Shown here piece after piece: positions 55,997-64,000 of a DNA stretch of 64,000 nucleotides; within the stretch, counting starts at the first letter, position 1, and each line of letters begins with the position of its first letter. The notes under the pieces were generated by a model that had not been told where the DNA came from, ran no database searches, and saw nothing but the letters and a program-made list of their open reading frames with translations. This DNA is from DATBLE01 sp963764565 (GTDB lineage: Bacteria > Actinomycetota > Thermoleophilia > Gaiellales > Gaiellaceae): assembly GCA_963764565.1 (NCBI GenBank), contig CAVXTD010000023.1, positions 248,001 to 312,000 of the forward strand. Direction: 5' to 3'. The position numbers and the translations under genes are program-made.

Positions 55997-57199
55997 ATGG
56001 CTGACCTGGTCTACAACGCCAGCTCCAGAGCCCGGGCCAGGGCGCGGCGGCGTGAGCTGGCACAGGCCGGGCCGCTCCTGGCAAGGCTCGACTGGGTGAT
56101 GCTGGCGGCCGTAGCCGTGATCGTCGCCTACGGGCTCTGGATGATCGCGGGGATCACGCGCCACGACGTGGCGGGGAACCCGCTGTACTTCGTCTACCGG
56201 CAGATCGTCTTCGTCGCGGTCGGCTCGGCCGCGCTTCTCGCCGTGATCGTCGTCGACCCTGACGTCTACCGGCGATACAAGAAGCAGCTCTACGTCGGCA
56301 CGCTCCTGCTCTTCGTGGTGGTCTACCTGGCCGGGACGGTCGCGCGCGGGTCGAGGCGGTGGATCGATCTCGGCTTCTTCCGGTTCCAGCCGTCGGAGTT
56401 CGGGAAGCTGCTCGTCCTGCTCGTGCTCGCAGGGTTTCTCGCCGACCGGTTCCGGCGGGTGGGAGAAGGCCGGATCGTCGCGGCGACGATCGCGCTCGCC
56501 CTGCCGCCGCTGGTGCTCGTCTTCGTCCAGCCGGACATCGGCTCGGGGCTCGTGTACGTGGCCGCGCTGGCCGCCGCGCTGTTCGTCGCGGGCACGCGCT
56601 GGCTCCATCTCGGCGTGCTCGCCGCCGTGGCCGTGCTGCTCGCTCTGACCGTTCTCTGGTGGCTACCCGCTGCGGGGGTGCCCGTGCTGAAGGGCTATCA
56701 GGAGAAACGGCTGACCGGCTTCCTGCACCCGGGCCAGGATCCGCGTGGCGCAAACTACAACACGACCCAGTCGATCACCGCGGTCGGCTCGGGCGGCGCG
56801 CGAGGCCGGGGCGTCCAGGGTGCGACGCAGACGAAGCTCAACTATCTGCCGGAGCACGCGACCGACTTCGCCTTCGCCTCGCTCGCCGAGCAGCGCGGCT
56901 TCCTCGGGGCCGGATTCCTGCTGATGCTGTACCTGCTGGTCGTCTGGCGCGGCCTGAAGGTGGTGGCCGCAGCCCGTGACCCGTTCTCGGCGATCGTCGC
57001 CGGCGGCATCGTCTTCGCCTTCCTGTTTCAGGTCTTCGTCAACGTCGGGATGACGATCGGGATCGCGCCGGTGACCGGCATCCCCTTGCCGATGATCAGC
57101 GTCGGCGGCTCGTCGATGGTGGCGAACCTGCTCGCGATCGGGGTGCTCCAGGCGATCCACGCGCGGGGGCGTGGACGGCGGCGGCTGGCACCGTGGTGA
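55997..57199 (+). CDS. rodA: Peptidoglycan glycosyltransferase RodA
   Basis: This 400-residue SEDS-family polymerase has about ten helices and works with PBP2. The signatures are RGSRRWIDLGFFRFQPSEFGK, FVQPDIGSGLVYVAAL, YLPEHATDFAFASLAEQRGF and GIPLPMISVGGSSMVANLL. The catalytic Asp region is in TDFAFA. It starts at ATG 55997, 9 bp after mrdA. Confidence 0.95.
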   Translation: MADLVYNASSRARARARRRELAQAGPLLARLDWVMLAAVAVIVAYGLWMIAGITRHDVAGNPLYFVYRQIVFVAVGSAALLAVIVVDPDVYRRYKKQLYVGTLLLFVVVYLAGTVARGSRRWIDLGFFRFQPSEFGKLLVLLVLAGFLADRFRRVGEGRIVAATIALALPPLVLVFVQPDIGSGLVYVAALAAALFVAGTRWLHLGVLAAVAVLLALTVLWWLPAAGVPVLKGYQEKRLTGFLHPGQDPRGANYNTTQSITAVGSGGARGRGVQGATQTKLNYLPEHATDFAFASLAEQRGFLGAGFLLMLYLLVVWRGLKVVAAARDPFSAIVAGGIVFAFLFQVFVNVGMTIGIAPVTGIPLPMISVGGSSMVANLLAIGVLQAIHARGRGRRRLAPW

Positions 57200-58029
57200 G
57201 GACGCCCGCATCGCCGCTGCCCCTCAAACCCGGCGCGGTCCTGGGCCTCCTCAAGGAACTGCGCGCGTCCGCGGCGCGCGACCAACCGCTGAACGTCTCG
57301 GGCGCCCGCGGGCTCGTGCCTGCGCTCGCGCGGGAGCTGACGCGGGGTGGCGTCGCATCGGCCGTGTGGGAACACGGCCCGATCGAAGGCGCCTCCGCAC
57401 TGGTCCACGTGCTCGCCGGGGCGCCGGACGCAGAGGACGAGCAGTTGTTGAAGCGCGCAGCCGGGGCGCGGCTCCCGATCGTCGTCGTCGCCACCGGCCC
57501 GTTTCGCGACCACGTGCCGTACGTCCTGGAGGAGAACGTCGTCCGAGTCGGGAGCGGCACCGGGTTCCCGGTCGAGGAGATCGCCCGGCGGCTCGCGCGG
57601 ATCCTCGGCGAGGCTGCGACGCCGCTGGCGGCCCGCCTGCCGGTGCTCCGCCGGGCGGTCTGCGACGAGCTGATCCGGAGGGTCTCGCGCCAGAACGGTC
57701 TCGTCGGCGTCGCCGTCTTCGTCCCCGGGGCGGACCTGCCCGTGCTGACGCTGAACCAAGTGCGCCTCGTCCTCAGGATCGCCGACGCCTACGGGTTCGA
57801 GATCGACCGTGAGCGACTGCCGGAGGTGCTCGGCGTCGTCGGTTCCGGGCTCGGCTTCCGGGCGATCGCGCGTCGCGCGCTCGAGGTTGTGCCGGTGGTC
57901 GGGTGGGCACTGAAGGGTGCGGTCGCCTATACCGCCACGCGCACGCTCGGCGAGGCGGCGGTGCGCTACTTCGAGCGTCGCGCGCCGGTCACGCGGGTCG
58001 CCGGCGCCCGGACCTTGTTCCCCCGCTAG
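57196..58029 (+). CDS. DUF697/YcjF-like domain protein downstream of rodA
   Basis: This 277-residue protein has an N-terminal globular half with alternating strands (LVHVLAGAPDAEDEQ, LPIVVVATGPFRDHVPYV) resembling a degenerate nucleotide-binding fold without a P-loop. The C-terminal half matches DUF697: TLNQVRLVLRIADAYG, VLGVVGSGLGFRAIARR and VPVVGWALKGAVAYTATRTL, with two amphipathic membrane-contacting helices. I choose GTG 57196 (GTGA overlap with the rodA stop) over GTG 57193. Its place at the end of the rod cluster hints at an envelope role. Confidence 0.75.
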   Translation: MRTPASPLPLKPGAVLGLLKELRASAARDQPLNVSGARGLVPALARELTRGGVASAVWEHGPIEGASALVHVLAGAPDAEDEQLLKRAAGARLPIVVVATGPFRDHVPYVLEENVVRVGSGTGFPVEEIARRLARILGEAATPLAARLPVLRRAVCDELIRRVSRQNGLVGVAVFVPGADLPVLTLNQVRLVLRIADAYGFEIDRERLPEVLGVVGSGLGFRAIARRALEVVPVVGWALKGAVAYTATRTLGEAAVRYFERRAPVTRVAGARTLFPR

Positions 58030-58102
58030 CCGCGCCTCGACCGGGCTCCGTCCGATGCAGGACCTAGCATCGCGGCCGTGAGAGACCGGAAGGGGGCCGA
58101 CA

Positions 58103-58294
58103 GTGGACAAGCTTGAGGCTGAGGAGCTGCTCATGATCGAGGAGGCCGACGCCTGGTTCGAATACCTCGAGTCGACACGGAACCAGTCGGAGACGCGCTA
58201 CCGCGAGGTCGAGCCGTGGGCGTGGGCGCGGCTGCACCAGCGGCTCCGCGCGATTCGCACCCGCAAGGCCAGGCTCAGGCCCGCCGCTGCGTAA
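58103..58294 (+). CDS. Small acidic/basic helical protein of unknown function
   Basis: This 63-residue protein starts at GTG 58103 behind an AAGGGGG ribosome site. It is helical: EAEELLMIEEADAWFEYLES, then basic RLHQRLRAIRTRKARLRP. A TAGCAT element at about 58065 could give a leaderless 12-codon upstream frame (GTG 58078) that overlaps this start. Function unknown. Its position between the rod cluster and rne suggests a conserved small gene. Confidence 0.6.
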   Translation: MDKLEAEELLMIEEADAWFEYLESTRNQSETRYREVEPWAWARLHQRLRAIRTRKARLRPAAA

Positions 58295-58434
58295 GGCCCT
58301 CGGGCGGCGGCCTGGGCTGCTGATACCCTGGGGAGCGAGGCACATGCCGAGCTCTTACACCATCAACCAGCTGCGCGCCGGCGCCCCGCATCCGCGGGCG
58401 ACGCCCGTGCGCGCGCACGATAAGGAGAATTCAT

Positions 58435-61233
58435 TTGTCCCTGCCATGGTTTCGCAGGAAGAAGCACGATGCACAGGAACAGACAGCCGGTCGCAGTACT
58501 GACGTCAGCCGGCGCACCCGCGCCGGCTGCGGTCGTAGCTCCGAGTAGGCCGGACGAGGCCGCGGCGCCCACGGAGGGCGATGCGGCGAAGAAGAGACGC
58601 CGTCGGGGGAGCCGCGGCGGCAAGAACAGACGAAAGCCCGCAGGGACGGCCGCCGAGGCATCGGTGGTGACGTCGCCGACGACCCCTGCCGCAAGGCAGC
58701 CCAAGCCGCGGACGTCCAGGGCGGCGAAGCCGGGCGAGCCGAAAGACCCCGCCGACCGGCGCAGCCGTTCGTCCACTCGGCGCCGCCAGGCACCGCGCCG
58801 GGCCCCACTTCCCGCCGCGAAGCGCGAGCTGCTCGTCTCGGTCGACGTGACCGAGAAGCGGGTCGCGGTCCTCGAGGACGATCGCGTCGCCGAGGTCTAC
58901 CTCGAGCGCCCGGAGCGCCGCTCGATCGCGGGGAACATCTACAAGGGCGTCGTCGACAACGTCCTCCCGGGGATGGAGGCGGCGTTCGTCGAGATCGGTC
59001 TCGAGAAGAACGGCTTCCTGTTCGTCGACGAGATCGTCGGCCCCGAGCTGGAGGGGAAGCGGCCGCGCGGTCGCCGGATCACCGACCTGATCAGCCGGGG
59101 CGAGGAGGTGCTCGTCCAGGCGGTGAAGGATCCGATGAAGACGAAGGGCGCACGCCTGACGACCGACATCTCGCTGCCGGGCCGCTTCGTCGTCTACGTC
59201 CCCAGCGGCGAGGGGCTCGGGGTCTCCCGCCGGCTGGAGGAGGACGAGCGCACGCGGCTCCGCGAGATCGTCAAGGGAATCGCGCCCAAGCAGGGCGGCG
59301 TGATCATCCGCACCGCCGCCGAGGGCGCATCCGCCGAGGACGTCCAGCTCGACCTCGACTTCCTGATCAAGCTCTGGAAGCAGATCCAGGCGCGCGCGAA
59401 GGAGTCCAAGGCGCCGACGCTGCTCTTCGAGGAGGCGGAGCTGCCGCTGCGGGTGACGCGCGATCTCTTCACCGGCGACTTCGAGCGGGCGCTCGTCGAC
59501 GACGATCTCACGCTCAAGCGCATCCAGGGCTACCTGAAGAAGACCTCGCCGCACATGGCCGAGCGCGTCTCCCGTTACCGCGAGAAGGAGCCGCTGTTCG
59601 AGGCCTACGGCGTCGATGCGGAGATCCGCTCGACGCTCTCGCGGCGGGTCGACCTGCCCTCGGGCGGCTACCTGATCTTCGACTACGCCGAGGCGTTCAC
59701 CGTGATCGACGTCAATACGGGCCGCTTCGTCGGCTCGCGCTCGAAGACGTCCGGCGCCCGGCTCGAGGACACGGTGACGAAGAACAACCTCGAGGCGGTC
59801 AAGGAGGTCGTCCGGCAGCTTCGGTTGCGCGACATCGGCGGGATCATCGTCATCGACTTCATCGACATGGCGAACCCGAAGAACCGGGCGTCCGTCGAGG
59901 AGGCTCTCCAGCAGGAGCTCGAGCGCGACCGGACCAAGACCTACGTCGTCGAGATCTCGCCGCTCGGGCTCGTCGAGATGACCCGGCAGAACGTCACCGA
60001 CGGGCCGCGCGAGATCCTCACCCGCAAGTGCCCGACCTGCTCCGGCGAAGGCGTCGTCGTCTCGGAGGCGACGGCGGTGGTCGACGCCGAGCGGCGGCTC
60101 AGGGCGCTTGCGGGCTCGAAGCCGCGCACGAAGGCGTTCAAGGTCGAGCTGAACGCGCACGTCGCCGAGCTGCTGATCGGGCCGGGCGCCACGAGGCTCG
60201 AGGAGATCGAGGCGCTGACCAAGCGCCGCTTCTTCATCCAGCCCAAGGACGGGGTGTCGCACGACCACTTCACGGTGCTGGAGGAGGGCACGGTCGAGAA
60301 GCTCGCTCCCGCCGGCGCGCCGGTCACCGAGGGGCAGTCGCTCGAGCTGAAGCTGGTCGAGGTCGGCCGCCACGACGCAGCCGCCGGGATCGGCAAGCTC
60401 GACGGATGGTCGATCGCAGTCGGCGGTGCGGCCAAGCTCGTCGGCAAGAAGGTGAACGTCCGGGTCGAGCGCGTGCTCGACGGGATCGCCTATGCCACGC
60501 TCGCCGACGGGCAGCCCGATGCGCCGCCCGCGCCGATCACGGCCGAGGCGCAGGCGGAGAAGCCCACGCGTGCCTCGCGGGCCAAGAAGCCCGAGCCGAC
60601 GGCCGAGGCGGTCGAGCTCGAGCAGGAAGCCGAGCCGCCGGTCGCGGTCGCCGCGGCGGAAGAGGACGATGCGCCGGCCGAGGAAGAAGCCATGGAGGTC
60701 GGCGCCGTCGCTGGGGAGCCGGTCGCTGGGGTGCCGCCGAAGAAGCGGACCCGCCGCGGCTCGCGCGGCGGTCGCGGCCGCAAGAAGACACCTGCCGCTA
60801 CGCCGGTGAGGCGACCGGCGATGCTCTCGGGACACACGTCCCGACGATGCCGGATTCGGCCGTCCCGGCCGAAGCGGCGACGCCGGCACCGGATGAGCAG
60901 ATCGAGGGCTCGGACGGCGCCGCGCCGGTGCGCAAGAAGACGCGGCGTGGATCGCGCGGCGGGCGGGGCCGGAAGAAGCCTGTGGCAGTGGTAACGAACG
61001 GTCAGGGCGAGGACCCGGCGGCCCTGCCGCCACCCGCCGAGTTGTCTCCGCCCGGGCCGACGATCCACGTCCCCGAGGCCGATCTCGGCGAGGGCGACCG
61101 TGAGGTGTCGGCGAACGGCGACGCGGCTGCCGCACCGCGCAAGAAGACTCGGAGAGGGTCGCGCGGCGGGCGTCGCCGGCGCAAGCCGGCAGGCGCAGCG
61201 GTCGAGACTCCGGTCGAGTCAGACGAGGGTTAG
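58435..61233 (+). CDS. rng: Ribonuclease E/G family protein with RGSRGG repeats (two frameshifts)
   Basis: This endoribonuclease for rRNA and mRNA processing has about 930 residues restored. The S1 domain includes AGNIYKGVVDNVLPGMEAAFVEIG. Catalytic acidic residues are in FTVIDVNTGRFVGS and IIVIDFIDMANPKNR. The Zn-link is CPTCSGEG. A TTG at 58435, 7 nt after AAGGAG, starts MSLPWFRRKKHD in a frame that shifts near 58480 into the main frame. A second shift near 60805-60830 leads to the stop at 61233. Four arginine-rich copies of RRGSRGG occur, one N-terminal and three C-terminal, probably RNA-binding. Starting at ATG 58469 would lose the ribosome site. It is rne- or rng-like; I cannot decide which. 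Confidence 0.92.
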
Positions 61234-61883
61234 AACCTGGCTCAGCGAGGAGACGCGCGGACCGTCCCAGCCGATCGTCCCCTCGTGCTCCCACTCGTCG
61301 TCTGGCACGCGGATCAGGATCGGGCTCATCCCCACGGCGGCTGCGCCCTGGAGCTCGCGGTAGGCGCCGTCGCCGACGAACACCGAATCGGCCGGCGCGA
61401 CCCCGAGCAGTTCCGCCATCCGCTCGTAGATCCGCCGGTCCGGCTTCATCATCCGCTCGTCGGCCGAGAAGAGGACGGCGTCGAACAGGTCGCGAAGGCG
61501 CTCTCCGCCCAGAGCCCGGAGACCTCACTGGTGGCGTTGCTGATCATCCCGAGGCGAAGGCCCCGGCCTCGTAGCTCGCCGAGAGTCTTCTCGGCATCCG
61601 GCCGGGGGACGAGGATCCGCTGGAGGCGCTCGGCGCGATACGCGAGCGCATTCGCGAGCTTGGTGGCGTCGGAGAGCCCGAGCTCTGTCGACACCGACTC
61701 GAACCACGCTTCGATCGGCCCGGTGTAACGCGCGATGTCGTGCTCGCGCCAGAGTGCTTGGAGCCGATTGGGGTCGGCGCCGAGCAGCGTCGCGGTCTCG
61801 ACGAGCATCTCCGCCTGCGTCGCGGGCGGTGCGTCGTCGATCAGCGTGCCGAAGAGGTCGAAGATCACAGCGCGCGCGGGCAT
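61219..61883 (-). CDS. HAD-superfamily hydrolase (one frameshift)
   Basis: This phosphatase-like enzyme of about 220 residues has motif I FDLFGTLID (Asp nucleophile), motif II MISNATSEVSG, and motif III/IV DRRIYERMAELLG with VFVGDGAYRELQGAAA. The frame breaks near 61490 between motif II and the helix before motif III. ATG 61883 is preceded by CATTCT 6 nt upstream. Its 3' end overlaps the convergent RNase gene by 15 bp. Substrate unknown; it resembles small sugar-phosphate or haloacid-type HADs. Confidence 0.88.
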
Positions 61884-61888
61884 TCGGC

Positions 61889-61895
61889 TAGAATG
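61889..61895. promoter_or_regulatory. Shared symmetrical -10 (HAD hydrolase / rplU)
   Basis: TAGAATG gives TAGAAT on the plus strand, serving rplU with a leader of about 25 nt. On the minus strand it gives CATTCT, 6 nt before ATG 61883 of the HAD gene. This is the fourth overlapping -10 pair at a divergent gene junction. Confidence 0.55.
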
Positions 61896-61901
61896 CCTGC
61901 T

Positions 61902-61920
61902 CCGCGGGCGCTGCCCGCGG
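61902..61920 (+). promoter_or_regulatory. Hairpin in the rplU leader
   Basis: CCGCGGGC and GCCCGCGG are perfect 8-bp arms around GCT, forming a very stable hairpin. It would lie at the extreme 5' end of the rplU transcript, 5 nt before the ATG. There is no room for a separate ribosome site, so the hairpin may control initiation or mRNA stability. Confidence 0.55.
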
Positions 61921-61925
61921 TTCCT

Positions 61926-62366
61926 ATGACCTACGCAATCGTCAAGCTCGGCGGCAAGCAATACCGCGTCCAGGAGGGCGAGAAGCTGCTCGTGGACCGG
62001 CTCGCCGTGGCCACGGAAGAGACGTTTCACCCGGAGGTGCTGTTCGTCGGCGGCGACGGCCAGGCCGAGCTGGCGCCGGAAGGCGTCCAGGTGACGGCGA
62101 AGGTCGTCGGCCACGTGCTCGGCAAGAAGATCCTGGTCGGCAAGTACAAGAAGCGAACCGGCTACAAGCGGCACAACGGCTTCCGCGCCAGGCTCTCGCA
62201 GATCCAGATCGAGGCGATCGGCGCGCGGAAGGGCACGGCTTCGCGTGCCGCGAAGCCTAAGGAGCCTGCCGCCGAGGAGAGGCCTGAGTCTGCTCCGCAA
62301 CCGAGTGCGGCGAAGCCGAAAGCGGCCGCTGCGAAGAAGACGGCCGCGAAGGAGAAGGCGGAGTAA
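61926..62366 (+). CDS. rplU: 50S ribosomal protein L21 with C-terminal extension
   Basis: This large-subunit protein begins TYAIVKLGGKQYRVQEGEKL and has the RNA-binding KYKKRTGYKRHNGFRA. The core ends near residue 102. A tail of about 45 residues rich in K, A, P and E (AAKPKEPAAEE, AAKKTAAKEKAE) follows, seen in some actinobacterial L21. The stop overlaps the rpmA ATG (TAATG). Confidence 0.97.
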   Translation: MTYAIVKLGGKQYRVQEGEKLLVDRLAVATEETFHPEVLFVGGDGQAELAPEGVQVTAKVVGHVLGKKILVGKYKKRTGYKRHNGFRARLSQIQIEAIGARKGTASRAAKPKEPAAEERPESAPQPSAAKPKAAAAKKTAAKEKAE

Positions 62367-62614
62367 TGGCACACAAGAAGGGACTCGGTTCCTCGCGCAA
62401 CGGGCGCGACTCGAAGCCGAAGATGCTCGGCGTGAAGATCTTCGCCGGTCAGACGGTCAAGGCCGGGATGATCCTGGTTCGCCAGCGAGGAACACGGTTC
62501 CGGCCCGGCTCGGGCGCCGGCATCGGTCGCGACGACACGATCTTCGCCACCCAGGACGGTCGCGTCGAGTTTCAGACCAGCGGCGAGCGCCGCACCGTCT
62601 CGGTCGTCGAGTAA
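62366..62614 (+). CDS. rpmA: 50S ribosomal protein L27
   Basis: This 82-residue protein sits near the peptidyl-transferase centre. The sequence MAHKKGLGSSRNGRDSKPK is typical, and mature-type start without a cleaved N-terminal extension is seen. IFAGQTVKAGMILVRQRGT and FRPGSGAGIGRDDT follow. It is translationally coupled to rplU. Confidence 0.98.
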   Translation: MAHKKGLGSSRNGRDSKPKMLGVKIFAGQTVKAGMILVRQRGTRFRPGSGAGIGRDDTIFATQDGRVEFQTSGERRTVSVVE

Positions 62615-62623
62615 CCGCACTCG

Positions 62624-63814
62624 ATGTTCCACGATCGGGCCCGCATCCAGGTGCAGGCGGGCCGCGGCGGTGACGGCGGCCTCAGCTTTCGCCGCGAGAA
62701 GCACGTCCCGAAGGGCGGTCCCGACGGTGGCGACGGCGGCCGCGGGGGCGATGTTGTGCTGATCGTCGACGCAGACCTCCGCGATCTTTCGTCGTTCCGC
62801 TCGAAGCGCGTGTTCAAGGCACCGCGCGGGGGGCCGGGGCGGGGCAGCGGGAAGCACGGCGCGAACGGCGACGACGTCGAGCTGCGCGTCCCCGTGGGCA
62901 CGCAGGTGCTGGACTCCGACGAGCAGGTCGTCGCGGATCTCGCCTCACCTGGATCGCGCGTCGTCGTCGCGCGCGGCGGCTCCGGAGGCCGCGGCAACCG
63001 GCGCTTCGCCACGCCGACCCGGCAGACGCCGCGCTTCGCCGAGACCGGGCTTCCCGGCGACGAGGCGGAGCTCGAACTCCGCCTGAAGCTGGTCGCCGAC
63101 GCCGCTCTGGTCGGGCTGCCGAATGCTGGGAAGTCGTCGCTGCTTCGCCGGATCTCGAACGCGAAGCCGAAGGTCGCCGAGTATCCGTTCACGACGCTCC
63201 AGCCCGTGCTCGGGACGGTCGAGTCGCCCGACGGACGCCAGCTGGCCGTCGCCGACGTCCCCGGGCTGATCGAGGGCGCGAGCCGGGGGATCGGCCTCGG
63301 TCACGAGTTCCTCGCGCATCTCGAGCGAGCCCGACTGCTCGTTCACGTGATCGACTCGGCCGCCGGCGACCCCGCGGAGCAGTTCCGGGCGATCGACCGC
63401 GAGCTCGCCGAGTACGGGGCAGGCCTGGACGCACGGTCGCAGGCCGTCGTCCTGAACAAGGCCGACCTCCTGCTCGATCCGCCCGTGCTCGATGTCGACG
63501 ATCCGCGCGTGCTGCGCGTGTTCGCCCTGTCGTGCGCGACGGGGCAGGGCGTCGAGGAGTTCCGTCGCGCGCTGTTCGAGCTCTGCCCTCCGGCCGCTCC
63601 CCCCGCGGCGGACGCGGATGGCCTCGCGGAGTTTCTCGTCTACCGGCCGCAGCCGCGCGCGCAGGCCGCCTACCGGATCCTCCGCACCGACCGTGGCTTC
63701 CGTGTCCAGGGCGAGCCGCCGCCGGCCGACGAGCTGGAGGCCGCGCTACGGGCGGCGGGCGCCGGGAAAGGAAGCGAGGTCGTAGTGGGCGACGAGACCC
63801 TGGTTCTCGGTTGA
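62624..63814 (+). CDS. obgE: GTPase Obg/CgtA
   Basis: This 396-residue essential ribosome-associated GTPase has the glycine-rich Obg fold (AGRGGDGGLSFRREK, GGDGGRGGDVV, GGSGGRGNRRFATP). The G domain shows G1 GLPNAGKSSL, G3 DVPGLIEGAS, G4 LNKADLL and G5 SCATG. The C-terminal OCT domain starts at about residue 325. It lies 9 bp after rpmA, the conserved order. The stop overlaps nadD (TTGA). Confidence 0.97.
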   Translation: MFHDRARIQVQAGRGGDGGLSFRREKHVPKGGPDGGDGGRGGDVVLIVDADLRDLSSFRSKRVFKAPRGGPGRGSGKHGANGDDVELRVPVGTQVLDSDEQVVADLASPGSRVVVARGGSGGRGNRRFATPTRQTPRFAETGLPGDEAELELRLKLVADAALVGLPNAGKSSLLRRISNAKPKVAEYPFTTLQPVLGTVESPDGRQLAVADVPGLIEGASRGIGLGHEFLAHLERARLLVHVIDSAAGDPAEQFRAIDRELAEYGAGLDARSQAVVLNKADLLLDPPVLDVDDPRVLRVFALSCATGQGVEEFRRALFELCPPAAPPAADADGLAEFLVYRPQPRAQAAYRILRTDRGFRVQGEPPPADELEAALRAAGAGKGSEVVVGDETLVLG

Positions 63815-64000
63815 CCGGGCTGCTCGGGGGCGCCTTCGACCCGCCGCACGTCGGCCACGTTGCTCTGGCGGACGCTGCGGAGCGGGAGCTCGGGCTGGCG
63901 CGTCTCGTCGTAGTCGTGGTCGCCTCGCCGGGTCACAAGGAGGTGCACAGCCCGGCCGAGACGCGGCTGGAGCTGGCACGCGCGGCCTTTCCCGGGCGAG
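63811..64000 (+). CDS. nadD: Nicotinate-nucleotide adenylyltransferase, N-terminal part
   Basis: This enzyme transfers AMP to nicotinate mononucleotide in NAD synthesis. From TTG 63811 the frame gives GLLGGAFDPPHVGHVALAD, the nucleotidyltransferase HxGH motif, then LVVVVVASPGHKE and ETRLELARAAF. It continues beyond the window end. The TTG overlaps the obgE stop. Confidence 0.92.
   Translation, partial: MTGLLGGAFDPPHVGHVALADAAERELGLARLVVVVVASPGHKEVHSPAETRLELARAAFPGR

Noticed and set aside
58344..58502. A 52-codon frame overlapping the RNase start, considered as a leader peptide
   Set aside because: It has no ribosome site and overlaps the well-supported TTG start in another frame. It is probably chance.
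58505..61528. A 1007-codon open frame antisense to the RNase E/G gene
   Set aside because: It has a shadow composition (runs of D, V, R and L) opposite a clear RNase with catalytic motifs.

Overview
The window reads as chromosomal DNA of a high-GC, Gram-positive-type bacterium. My best guess is a deep-branching actinobacterium of the Thermoleophilia kind, but that assignment is tentative. It rests on the strong G/C bias at third codon positions, frequent GTG and TTG starts, many leaderless-looking promoters, a complete mreBCD-PBP2-RodA rod cluster, isocitrate lyase, CtaG and a DUF2269-like membrane protein. Six tRNA genes are present (Pro-TGG, Gly-TCC, Arg-TCT, His-GTG, Arg-TCG, Leu-TAG). I see no rRNA, phage or CRISPR.

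Layout: 1-2.7 kb holds a secreted subtilase (cut by the window edge), fabI and an SRPBCC protein. 2.7-7.9 kb on the minus strand holds a run of tightly packed genes: RidA, a YbdK-type glutamate-cysteine ligase, a PQQ-like lipoprotein, a peroxiredoxin with an in-frame TGA at the peroxidatic cysteine (a probable selenoprotein), a large membrane protein and a DUF2269-like protein. 7.9-16 kb is housekeeping and redox: serine hydrolase, NUDIX, thioredoxin, ileS, a double-CDGSH protein, ispH and a DMT exporter. 16-26.6 kb mixes tRNA genes with dapA-like, proline dehydrogenase, ctaG, cyclophilin, a CAP protein and a B12-binding radical SAM enzyme. 26.7-30 kb is tig-clpP-clpX.

30-41.4 kb is one long plus-strand cluster: a promoter, a Liv-type ABC transporter (substrate-binding protein, two ATPases, two permeases), two alpha/beta hydrolases, two AMP-forming CoA ligases, a KASIII-like thiolase-fold enzyme, a MaoC-like hydratase and a TetR regulator. 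It looks like uptake and CoA-activation of an unknown carboxylic acid. 41.4-43.9 kb on the minus strand is aceA, a small protein and a GntR regulator. 43.9-50.7 kb is valS, folC, ndk, two methyltransferases and maf. A REP-associated transposase flanked by its palindromes follows. 51.4-58 kb is mreB-mreC-mreD-mrdA-rodA plus a DUF697-like protein. 58-64 kb is rne/rng, a HAD hydrolase, rplU-rpmA-obgE and the start of nadD.

Two global points. First, at least a dozen genes, including the essential ileS, fabI, tig, clpP and rne, carry single-base frame breaks, often in G/C runs. These look like assembly errors, so I annotate such genes as intact loci with frameshifts. Second, two families of palindromes with a shared GTCTGAC/GTCAGAC core sit between genes. 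Several divergent gene pairs appear to share one symmetrical -10 element.
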